DNA of 64,000 nt, from NCBI GenBank assembly GCA_008360955.1, contig LUCM01001813.1:254101-318100 (forward strand). The letters are read 5' to 3'. Position 1 is the stretch's first letter; the number at the start of each line of letters is the position of its first letter. A program made the position numbers and the translations under genes. Shown in pieces: positions 37,625-50,500 of this stretch. The stretch is from Fasciolopsis buskii (taxonomy: Eukaryota > Platyhelminthes > Trematoda > Plagiorchiida > Fasciolidae). Under the pieces are notes generated by a model. That model saw only the letters and a program-made list of their open reading frames with translations, was not told the DNA's origin and made no database searches.

Positions 37625-40600
37625 GTGATGGTCATCATCAATCCAGTTATCATCATCTGAGCCAAACTTAGGGTCCAAAATATGTTTGCATATAAAATCA
37701 TAATGAAAGCCGTCGTACTGTTAATTGTTTACGTTAGTTACCTGAATAATTTCTGTTATTTTACCGCACACGTGTGGTTCTTCTTGTTACCATATCACTA
37801 GCTATTAACAAAGAGAAAAGTCGTAGTGGTGCAATTTCTTTCCACAGATTCTGTCACTTTCAACTTCTTGAATATTTAAGGGTGCATATCAATTTTTATT
37901 CTGTACTCAAAGCGTCTCAATAACAATTTTTATCTAGTAAAATGTAGCCTCTTAGGTGTCTTGTAAAAATTTTCCGACAGCAGAGGCTCTGCTCTCTTCA
38001 TTTGTTTGATGAAAGATCCCAATCGTTATTTAATTGCGGACAATTGCCTATAGCTAGGAAGTTATTGTCTGCCGGAACGGTGAAAATCCAACAAATTGCA
38101 GATTACTAGCCAGTTGCGCAAAGACCAGTCAGAAATTCAACAGTTAAACTAATCATATCTGTACTGTGGAATTGCGTAAGCTGAAACTGAATACTTACAA
38201 GTTCCTGTAGAATCAATTCATTAACTTCGACTGCCTATTCAGTTGTGAACCTTGCAATCTTTTCTCGATTATTCTGTTTTACAAGCACGAATTTGCGGCA
38301 AACGGGCTGGATTTTTCAAACTAATATTCATGAATAAATATGAATCACTCTTACTTTGTTTCGTATCTTTTCGTCTACGTACACACAGCGGCATTTGAGG
38401 CTTTGCACGATCCTGAGGTCACGCATCACATGATTCTATTCTCATGCGAGGAACCTGGATCTACAGAAACATATTGGTAAGTACTGACAAGATGACATAG
38501 TTCATCTATCAGTAGTTTATTTTGTACATTTAAAATGGCAACTCAAATGCCAACCGGTGAAGACAACAATTAGTCGATCAGGCAATCAGTTCGGCCTCGG
38601 TTTTGTGTCTCCTTGTCCCTCCAAGGGGATCACGCGAACAGTCAGGACAGGTAAAAACAGAATTCTTTTTATTCTTGGAAAAAATCGTTTTTTATGGGCA
38701 ACATTGATGCATGCCACACATGCGCACATGCACACGTACATACATATGTATACATATACATGCACATATTAGGCTTACAGACTATACTATACTATACTAT
38801 ATATATACATGGATACATTGCCCATCTGATAGGGTCAGGTCTGAATCGTAAAGGAAATTTTTTGTGTTTCACAGAAAATTTGTCTAAATTTTGAATTGTC
38901 CAAACAGAGTTCCTGTTTAAGTTTAACGAGCTTCGGTCAAAAAATTTTACTTAATCCTGTTGTGAACTAGTGATGCCTATTTTATTCGAAACAAGTTGAA
39001 GTAGAAAATGTTGCCTGTATTTAGCAAGTCATTGATTAATTCACATTTTTATTAGGTTCAATCTGTGCGAATTGGGAACTGAAATTGTGCCAATAATCGC
39101 ATGGGTTATTGTTACCTATGATCGAATTGAGTAAAAAAAAGAACATCCTAAAAGAGAGACGAAAAAACTGTGATATTTTGCTTTTAAACAGAGTTCATTT
39201 GTGTCAGTCCAGTACACCCGAAATTCGAGAGCATCACCTGCAACTCTATATGACCAAAACTCCACACGGTATGATAGGGACCACTAATGGTGTTTTATAG
39301 CACAAGTGAAATCTGCAGACGTTCTCGCTATCTGACTGTCGTATTCAAGAACTCACTTGCGGTACCTGGTTGAATGATAAAAAGAAACCTCGTATGTGTG
39401 AATGAATCACCAATAAGTTCATGTGAACTATGCTACATTTCTTTGGCCATACACATCAGTTTTTGTTCCTTTGGACATCACATTTGAAGTGGACGATGAA
39501 ACGGTCCTCACAAATCGATTTATCGACAACGTTTTTGGTCGCTTATCTGACTACAAGTTGGAATCATGAATCCGAAGTCGGCAATTTGTCATTCGAAGTT
39601 GACAAAAAGTTGGCTGATTCAGCAGCAGCAAAAATCAAAATGAAATTTTTGAGAAAATTTACCGTGGCTCTTGGTAATTATTAGATTTATAAAATTCAAG
39701 ATTGGCGAGCGTGACAAATAGTTTTGGCAGTTTAGCTTCACTGAATATGTCTGCGTTTTTGATCTATGGATTAGGTCCCTCGTAAAAATTTGCAGTAATT
39801 CGATAAATAAGTTTACGGGATATTTTATTCCATAGATGAAACCGAGCACTTGGATTCAACTGTTTGACGCGGGATGACTCAAACAAAATTTCTGTAGCAA
39901 GTCTTTATATTTTAAGAGTCCTTTAGGAAAGGTATAACTTGTTTTATTCAATTTTCGTGGGAGGTCAGGATACCTTGAGGGGACTGACGGTGAACCTCGT
40001 GCTTGACATGCCTTTACGTGATTCAGAACTTGTAGGGCAGATGCCGTGTGAGATGACGTTTACGAATGGTTTTTGAATCCTCTGCTTTAATTTGTTCAAC
40101 TTCTAATGTGCTTGAATGCCCAGTTTCGATGGTCATGTGAGCCCTTCCAAATCCCCGCCAGAATTCATTTTTGTCCTAAAAAACAGAAAGTGCGCTGGCT
40201 TGATTATCATCTCCCGTTCCATGGCTTGAACTAACGATGGTAATAGAATGTGCAATTTTGCGGCATGGCATGAAACGAAATTCTTTGCTTCGAAGTAACT
40301 TTCCGAACCTCTGATGCGGTAGTCATTGAATCTTGTTGATACCGACGTAATTCTACCTTTTTCTGAAAAACTTCCATATCGTTAGTTCTACCTGGCCTAG
40401 AGTCAGCAATGCCGACTTTTAGCAATTCTTTTGGTTGTAGAGCATTTTTTGCGGAAAAATGATCCATTTCCGCAAAGGTTTTAGGTCTGCATTTGCTCGA
40501 TTATTTTCTCTCAGAGAATACATTGGCTCCAAAAATTAACTCTATTCGCAATTGTGTTGGACACGAGTTCGGTCAGTAATGTAATAAAATAGCGACGCAC

Positions 40601-43600
40601 CGAATTAAAAGTAATATATGGATTTCTACAGTTTAATAACACAACGTAGTAGAAATAGTGTTTCATTTGTCGGATTCCAAAGATGACCTTTATCATGACC
40701 GGTTTGCAAGATGAGTATATAAACGCGCTTTATTAAACACTCAGTTGCTCTAGGTTGCAATTCCAGTTTTATGCTCTGGCAGAGGGTTGCCCACGGTAAC
40801 GGGAAGGTGTACAAATTACCAAATATCTCGGCAACGCTATTATTAGACAACATAAGTTTGCTTAAAACATTTCACATGGCCCATCGTTATTTCGATACGT
40901 TGCAAACTGAATTCGGGTACCCATTCGGTTAGTCTCGTACTTCAAGCGATTTCACCGGGAACCGAGATGCTGTGTTCTTTCTCTATTGGAACTTTAACAA
41001 AGGTAAATGCAATATCAGTAAGACGATGTGGTTATGAATGCCTTTCGCAGCCGGCATTTAGGACAGGTCTCTGTTTTAGTTGATGGAAAGTTGTGCAGTT
41101 GAAGAAAGGAAAAATTTACTCCTAACTTTTTGGTTCAGAGCAAAGCTGTGGGTAACAGACAACGATTTGCTCTCGTTAGCTCGCTACCACGTATGACCTT
41201 TTGAGAATTTGTTCCATTCTATTCCATACAAAAGTTAACGGGTTCTGTTTTTCCGATTCGCTCAGTGCTACGAGCCCACTAGGTTACTGAGTCTACGTCC
41301 TCCACGAAAATCCTGGTGAAAACTGAAAAATTCAACGGGTACGCAAAATTAGTTTGAGTAAGCCCTGCGTCGAAGCTGTTTGCTGCGGCTATCGTCCGCG
41401 CAGGAACCAGTCCTTGCCAGGCATAAACACGTGAGAATCAGGTCGCTTTCCACTCCGGCTGGGAATCTGTCGACCGCAAAAAAGGTTATGGAATATAGAC
41501 AACCTTCCGTAGACTTACGATCTCTGCCTCCCGTGATTTGGAAGCGATACTCAACTCAGTTGACCGGGAAATGCTAGGTGCTATTTCTCATCAAAATGCG
41601 TCAGAGACATTTATTCCGCTGACCCCGTCCGTCGTATGCAGACATCCAATGCGGAATCCGTGCTAGTGACACTTTTTCACTGGAATTTATCACAATAAAT
41701 GGTGTTGGCCGATGTTTCCCTCACTGATGATTCTCCTTCAACTTGGTAATTGAGATGACTATGAGAATCGGTCTTTCGTCTAAGGAGAAGCTACGCTGCG
41801 CATCTTGGTGAAGACCCAGTCGAGTTGAAAGTAATGTTCGGCCATCTGAACTATATTATGACTATTTTCTCTGCAACGCGGCCCGGAAATCAGTCTTGTA
41901 AACGGTCATACCTGAAAATTGAAAAGTCGACAATTCACCAATTATTTTGACTACTCGGTTTTGTTGAACGTTAAATGTTTATGCTTCATTTTATCCGTCC
42001 AAGGGTCAGTAATGATATATCTTCAGGTTATCCAAGGTGCCATTTGGAACCAGATACGCTAGCGTAACTACTTCTAACCTAGTGAAACTTCATATGCTTC
42101 CAGGTCGTCTAAAGAAATAGAACTGTAGTTACTGCTCCGGCATCAATGTTTTGGTCTCTAGACGATAAATCTTTGTACCACTTCTATCTCACTCAAGTAT
42201 ATAGCATATATAGCAATAGGGGATTCCGAGCGATAATTCTTCGGATCATTTCACCATTTCATTTTAAAACTTTCTTCTGGATCCGAGAATATCCGATGAT
42301 AACCTGCGAGGAGGCAGAGATGTTTCGAAATAGCCGACAAGCAGTAGTTTGAAAAGTTTGGAAAATATTGCAGGACCGAGATTACGCACTGTAAAAGTCG
42401 AATGTGCAATGCACATCCCCAATATACTTGCAGTGTTGTTCATACGATACCGTAACAGCGAAAATCCATTGTTTCTCCAAACATCAGGGCTGCTAGTCAC
42501 TACTGGTACATTGAATAACCCTGAACCAGTTTGACCAAAGGCTAGCTCTCTCTCTCTCTCCCGGTCATTGAGGAACCATGGAGACCAAGGTTGGGTTGCT
42601 TCTCACCAAACTTCGACCAGACTTGTCCAAACCAAAGGAAATTTGTGGCCCAACTCATCTTGCTACAACTACGATAAAGCTGCCCTATTTCCTTTCTGGC
42701 AACATCTTTTGTGTGTTTGGAAACTTCATTTCGTACTGCACAGATTGGCTTAAATTTCGTTTTCATCTCCAGTTTTATCAGGGCATCATCACCATCACCA
42801 TGAATACTGACAACAACGACAACAAAAAAAGCGACACCATCAACAGAACAGATTTTTGCAATACTGTTCTGAATTGTTCTGAATTTCGAATGCTAAATGG
42901 TCCTATCATTATCTAGGCTTACAAATTCTGCGTGAATTGTGATCACGTAGAATTTCCCAACAAACTGAAGACATCCTTAGTTGGTGGATAATATTCAGAC
43001 TTCTAGTTATACTATTTTCCATATTTCGGCAAAACTGAGTGGTTCAAATTCTCGGACAGAAGTTTTGCAGAAACGTTCAGGCAATAGATATTGATTTTAT
43101 CTCCCTGCACAGACCCGGTCGTACTGTAACGATTTTGGACTGCCATTTCGAAAGCTACGTAGTCGAATCCTGCCATTAGGATCGGACATTCTGGTGCAGG
43201 CTGACGGAAAACAGTCTACATTCAAGAGGGCCCCAATAGAAAACATGCGATAATCCCACCAAGGTTGGGAATTTAGACTTTCTTACACAGGAGATCGTAC
43301 GCTGCTCTAAAGCTCTCAGTATATGAATAATGTGGCATAATGTGCCATGAAGTCGTGACCTACTTCACCGGTCTCCAACATGTTGGTTAAAAAACACCGT
43401 TTTGTAAAGTAGTTTTCCAACCATAGGTGAAGACAATAACAAACCAGCCTATCACCAGTAAGATTAGTAAGGCTTTCACTAGCGTACATAGAAAAACAAT
43501 ATATCTTTCTAACTATCTATCTCTCTTTCTATCTATCAATCTAATTGTTCTTTCATTTTCATCCATCTGTTGTTCTGTAGAGACATTTCGTCTGCCTAGT

Positions 43601-44467
43601 GTAGAGGGATGTCGGGACAGTGGCATGATTTTCTTCTTCCATCAGGGAATGTGAACAACATTTGTCTTTTTCTGCGATCTTATTCATCAGTTTGCATTTT
43701 ACTGGATCTGTCAAATCTCCTCAATAGGCCACGACTCTTTCGTAAGCTGTCGTTTACCCTGGAATAAACTGATTAGATCTATTAGGATGCTTCATGTGAC
43801 AGAAAAGAAGGACAATTCTGACCAATCTGCACGGTGTAACGAACGAACTGTTCGTGAAATTGGATTTTCTAATGTTTTTATTTTAATAATATTCTTTGTT
43901 ACTGATGGTATTTTATAAGACCCCGTCATATTAGTATAATGTGAACTGAAGTATTGAACTGGAGTATTTTCTTGAGATCACACATTCAGCTTGGGATAGG
44001 CTTACGTATTGAAAATGAATGGTTGTTCTGTGAATTACAGTTGGATTTCTATCCACAACAGAACTTCATTCTACATCATGAGCTGGTCCACAATTGGGAC
44101 AGGGATGATAAAGTGTATCCGGATCCGGGCGAAAGGAATGAAAGAAATTTATCTTTTGCTTATCAGTGTTCTGGTGCACAAACTCTAGTTGTGTCGTTTT
44201 TTACGATAAGGAAAGTAATATAGGATCCTATTTTTGGCCTCTAACTGACTCACTTTGATCGGTCTCAAAAACTTGTTCTCACTTTGTCATTCATTTTCTC
44301 CGTCATCCATGCCATGTTTGAACTCACATGCTTTGCCAGTTCCCTATGAACAGGGGCTTAAAAGTCCCCTTCACATGCCACTGTGTTTATTAAAAATGTC
44401 AACAGATGTGGCCTTGCCACTACTACTACTACTACTACTACTGCTGCTGCTGCTACTACTACTACTG

Positions 44468-44500
<33 letters not shown>

Positions 44501-47500
44501 TCACCAATATTACTATTAGTATTATTTTTATGAAAATTGATATCCAGCAGAACACAAGCGAGTTCAAATTACGGTCGAACCAACTGAGATATGCAAATTA
44601 ATCCATCCATTTAACTGAGTGCAAACTGCTTCAGTTCGTTGTGATTGTTCTATTTTTACATTCTTGCATCCCTGAACTACTATCGAGTGACTGTCTGTTC
44701 GAAATCATGCTATATCATACTAATTAGACGTTACTTAAATCAGTTCTCGAAGAGCGAATTCCGTAAACATAACAGTTATTTTTTTCTGTTTACTACTCTT
44801 AATTAGGCATACCATGCACAGACAGTCAAAAACAATCTGGTTTCGATAGCAGAAGATGAACTGATTCAACAATAACACGACTGAATGCCAGACTGGGGTA
44901 ATCCTCTCAGATTACCTAAAATGACAAGATTTGCAAATAGGTGAACAAATTGACATAGTAAAAACTGTTGCGCCGCTTAAACAGATAGATTTCGTATACC
45001 CCTATGTCAGCTTCATTTCAGTAAAACTAGAACACTATCTTAGATATAGCCTCTATGAGATGAGGGCTCCATCAAGTCGATGTGCACTATTTTATCTATG
45101 CATCTCATAACTACTTGCGAGTAGTACGGGATTAAACACCTTACGCAGGCCCATCACTCTGTCTCCTTTGAACCGAAGACGTTGTTCAACTAAGTCGGTC
45201 ATGCGATCCCGTGGTGCTGTTTCTTGCCAAAAGGAGCACCAGAAAAACTGATCTCAACTTTCCAACCAATGTATTCGAACAGACGAAGCCAAGTTCGACA
45301 CGAGAGGTGATGGGGTTGCTTCATTTCTCCTTTCCTCAATCTTGCCATGGAGTTGATAGTGGAAATCACCCTTTCTTTAAGTGAAGACAGTGACGTTGAT
45401 ATTTGATCCTATGGTAAATTGCTTGACCACGTTTTCTTACTGAATGAGGACCTGAGAAAGTAGGATCATTTTTCTCAATCGTCTGAACAATATTGTAGGT
45501 ATGCTGCCATGTGTTTCCTACCTTCGAAGGAAAATACTATTAGAGGGCTGGATTGACTGCGGGCCGAATTCTAATCTGGCAAGGAAAGCTGAATTTGGTT
45601 GTTTGAGTTATTGCATCTCGTCTGGTTGTTGCCTATCGGATAAAGTATCCTCGCGAATTCCGAAGGCTTAAGTTATATTCATCAATACGAGGCGTACTTG
45701 ACGTCGACATGACATCCGATTATCCGTCAACTATTGAGTTGGCACAGCGACAAAACCAAAGCCGGCCCTGCTATGCGAATCACAACAAGGGCCGTTGAGA
45801 GGAGAAGTTGTGAGAGGAGTAACGAGATTCGAATACCATTATCCCGGTAGTATTGGTAAAATATGGAGGCAGAATTTTGCGAGTAATTCAGAGGTTTGGT
45901 TTAGATTATCGGGTCCTATGGTTCAACATTTAGGACAGGCAGTGATTCAGAACAGATTGAGTTGATTGGGGGCATGTTTTTCGCGGGCCCACAGGAAGAA
46001 TACCTGTTGTGCGCTTTTATAACCAAGATAGGTAACGGTTTTAGGGTGATTTCACGTCGGTAGTCAATGACATAGCAAAAGAGTATGAAAGCCTTTCCAA
46101 AATACTACATTGTAAAGTTGGAGTTAAAATGTCGCAGTGGGGTCGACGACATACTCTCGACGAGATGGCAAGGGGCAATAGTTAATGTGGCTCATTGGTG
46201 TAATCAATTGATTCCTCACATTCAAAATCTTTTTTCTTTTGTGTATCAATTTAACTTATTATTTTTCTACCCTTCTTCAATTGCTTTCCTTTTTCCTTCC
46301 TTATAAATGCTGTCTTGTATGGTTTATAGCTACTTGACAGAAATTATAGCACGAGGTTGTTGTTATCATGCCTGGTTGGCTGTTCTTGGGACCACGTTAT
46401 TCATGACAAATCTCTGCTGATCCGGACAACTTTATACTCAGGAAGCATGGGAAATCCATTTTTGCTTTCTCTGAAGATGATTGCTGTTGCATAACGGCCG
46501 TCAGAGCCAGAGTTTGAACATAGTTCTTTAACGTGGAAATCGTGATATGTTAGCAATGTACCATCGGTTTCTTTCAGGGCCTAGCAAAATCACCAAATCA
46601 AGTCTATTCCTTGCAGTCGGGGTCACGTTTGCCTGGCGGTTGCAAAAGCAGACACGGCCATCTCTTCAAACCTTTCATTATTCTCTAAAATTCTGGTCGC
46701 TGGAGTCCAAGAATAGATAAACGTCTGCATATATTCTGCTGGGTTTTTGACATTCGCTCAAATCACATTTACTCCCACGTTTAGGCTCATGTACTCCTGC
46801 TAAGCATACGACTTTGTAATTTAGACTCGTATTGTTCTGTGTTGCATCGTATTGTTAGGGTTTTTTAGAACATGCATTCTTGAAAGTTGAATACTTTTTT
46901 CAGCCGAATTTCGACCTTCGTAATTTTTATTCTCATCTTTTTGTCGTTGCCAAATGACACACATCAGATGTTCTTTGCATATTATCGTGGAATGTCTGTT
47001 GCATTCATTTGCGACTTGTGGATAGTTGAACTGGTTTACGGTATGCATTGATCACGTGAAGAATGGTGCTTCATCAAATGCCTGTTACAAATTGCTCTTG
47101 GAGTTTCATGAACGCATCCAAATACCTCACGAAATGTTCTCTCCAATGGTATGTATCAAATGCCTGGGGACAACAACAGTACCGGAGAAATGCAACCGAG
47201 GAGGAATTGAACGGCACGTGATCATTTGTAGTGCATTCGAAATTCATCGGTTGGCGACCGTTGCAAGGGAAATTGAACGCCCACGTGTCCGTTTGCTCAC
47301 AGTTCGAATGAAGCCCCATGCATAAATGTACTGTGGATGATAAAGACTAATGGTTTCGGTTAATTTGGAACTACCCCCGCTCGATCGATTTTAGTTTAGT
47401 ATGGTACATGTCTCGGAATAATTCAGCAAACTGAAAATGATGAAAAGTGTCAATCTGTTCTTCCGAGTATTAGTTACTCACCAAGAAAAGCAGACTCAGG

Positions 47501-50500
47501 GACTGAAACAAACTATCAGCTTCATCAGAGAAATAGACGAAATTTTTTTCGTAAAAAATGTACTTTCCTGGACAACCGGATACAAGGATCCTTCTGTTTT
47601 TCAAAGTTTTATTTTAATTTCACCGGCTATCATCAGAGTGCTCCTTTCTCTCTGTCTGTTGGCCTGCCTGGCAGTCCGCAAGAGTACAATGCCTTGGTTC
47701 TTGGTTGTCTATTCTTGGGAGTGGCTCCGCAACGGGCTATTCCTTTTGTCTTAGCTGTCACCACTACGGTATTTGTGTGTAGCTTGATTGGGTTTATCGT
47801 ATATATGTACAACCGTTTGATTCATGCAGTCGACAAGCCCACGGAATTCCCTGCGGGCGGGGCATTGCGAAATTTGCGAGCTAGTAAAATAGGCATTGAG
47901 GCACGCGTGTGTGTGACTGTGTGTTTGGGTGTAGAATTAAATGAGTAAGCGGCTAAATGAGATCCCGTTCAGATAAGCTTTAATTCATGAATTTTATAAA
48001 ATTTGACTGCACACAGGTACCATATAGCTTGACTGGAACAGTCCGATTCCAACTAAACAGTGGACATGATGAAAGAATTTTGTGGGAAAGCATTGCCTAC
48101 AAGGGGATCCGAGGTGATTCCCAGCAATTTGACTATCACCAACATTACATGCTATGGCTGACTTCTTTTGTAAGCAGTTCTCCAAACACTAACTGACCCC
48201 AGCCAAGGGGGCGGATTCTTAAATTCAGATTTCCCGTGCACGAAAGCTCACACGTTTGTGCAAGATTTGCTGTAGAATGGAAAAAATACAGGTGACTGTT
48301 TGTGAAACGATTTTGGCAGACGAATTAGCTAACAGGCTTGCCCCTGGTCTCAGCTCAGTAGACTGCGTGAGTTCTTGTCAACACTGAACGACAGACTAAA
48401 ATGTAAGGATTAGCCATCTGGTACGAATTTGTCCAAGACCGCTAATTTCTTTTGTAGGGGTACCCAATTAAAGGATGGTTGGTATATTTGAAATTAAATT
48501 CCCTAGGAAGACCGAGAGGTTACCTAGACTGAACTTGATTGTGAGGAAATACAAATGCGGCAATGAATTCCTCATCAAACCAATTAGTTAGCAAATAATA
48601 CCATATAACTATATCAACTGAGAACAAAATACAAAACAATACACAAGTAACTTGGTAAAGGAATTACTAAATCAGCTCTAGCGCTAATATTAGTTTTGAT
48701 ATTATGATCAGTATTGTTGCTGGTAGCAGTAGTATTAGTAGCAGCAGTGAAAGTAGCGGTGATAGTATTTAGAGCAGTAGAATTTACGCTGTGGTTACAA
48801 CAGAAAACGGAATTAAAAATGCTTCCATGAAGAGCTGGTCCTTGTAACAGGAGGAGAATAAAAAGCATTTCTTTCGTAAAACATGGATTATTTTGGACCA
48901 ATTTTGGACCATTTGATTGTAAAACTTGCCTTGAGAAAAGACTACCCACGGTAGTCGAAACGTTGGCGCATTACATCTACCAACAACGCTGTGTTCTTAA
49001 TATTATATCATTCACAATGGATTATTTTGATTCCAGACTGTCAGTTTGTTCTCACTAATGAAACCAATCTGTCTGGGATCATCTTTTGGGGAGCAAGGTG
49101 CCCAGTCTATGACTCTTAGAAACATTTGATTTCAAGAAACATACTGTCTCATTATGAATATCTTTCTCTCCCAGGCATAAAGAGTTTATTTAATTGCCGA
49201 GGAAATGTTAAATCGAAAGTTTGGTTCCAAACTGCTGCCGATTATGGCTGGCTAGGTGCAAATAATAAACATCTGTCTTATTGAATGCTACTTCCAATGT
49301 GTATTTCAACTATCGATTTGTGAAATTACCTGATTATTTCTGTTCATTGCCTGCCTGGTACCGTGATTAGCACGGCTTGTTTTGTGCCTACATGGAAAGA
49401 AGTTTGATCACGTCAGCAAGATAAAATTAAAGCCTAAAATATCGGAAGCAGACAGCCACCGGTAGTTGCCGTTAGCTAGGCCAGGTTAATATTACATTAA
49501 ACGGAAGTGGCAGCTCTCGAACTCATTCACTGTGGTATATCATCGCTTTTACCATCAGTTAGAAACCAGGGAAACACTGCATAGTTGTCTTATCTTCGCT
49601 GAGGATCTTCAACAGTACGCATCTGCCAGGGCCGAACTGGGATACGAATCCTGGACGAAGGAATGTGGGCCGAACTCCTTAATCAGTGCGGCGTCGACTA
49701 GATTACCAGTGCTTTGTCAAGTTTTACCGCATAAAATCATCTACTGATGAGATTTGATCGTTTCCAGCCATCGACCTGTGGCCATTTACCTCAGTAACTG
49801 ATAGATGCTATATCACGTGGTGGAGTACAACAAACTACTGATAGCGCGGTGGCGAAGGCGCTCGATTCAAAATATTTCGTCTCCGTTTCATGTCCGGATT
49901 GTGGATGCAGTGGACATACATGAGGGTTGATTTTTTCCAAGGTTGCTGCAAGTATGCAGTGATTCCATGATTTCCTAATGCCTAATTGAACGATGACATG
50001 ACACGGTGAATAACTTGGTGAGTCACGTGATCTCGTACAACTAACACGGATCAAGAATCGGCGATGTGCAGATTTATTTCTGCTGAGCTGCACTTGACTC
50101 CATTTTGTACATGCTTTTAGATATTGGTTCAAACAACCCGTTTAAACAATGGATGGGCAAATGGATTTTCAATCATAAGAAGGACTACGCTTTCACAAGA
50201 AGGAACTGGTCGTTGTCACTCATCCGTTTCTTTTAGACTTTTATTTACAATGCTAATGGGTGATTCACTGTCTAAATGTCTAAACCTAATCAATGTTAAT
50301 GCGGTTCGCCATGTATCCCGGTCTGGTGCAAGGCGGGGATAAGAATATTGGGACTAGTGTGGCAATCATTTCGAAACGGTTCATCAAATCTACATTAAAT
50401 GATTGAATAGTACAGCCAAAGGCATGAATAAATCGGATTTTGGCACCTAATTTTAGTTGTAACTTTTAATTGCTTATTACGCCTAGGATCACAATGGCTG

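Noticed and set aside
37093..37701. Long open frames on both strands (about 200, 185 and 96 residues)
   Set aside because: They are Met/Ile-, Asp- or His-rich products of the GAT/AAT repeat, open on both strands at once, and lie in a PHM intron.
43954..44223. PHM second-domain exon (FYP and His residues)
   Set aside because: It lies before PHM exon 4 and exons 3 and 4 join in phase without it; the His spacing also differs from the copper-B motif.
44255..44601. Leu-, Thr- and Val-rich open frames
   Set aside because: Caused by the CTA/CTG microsatellite.
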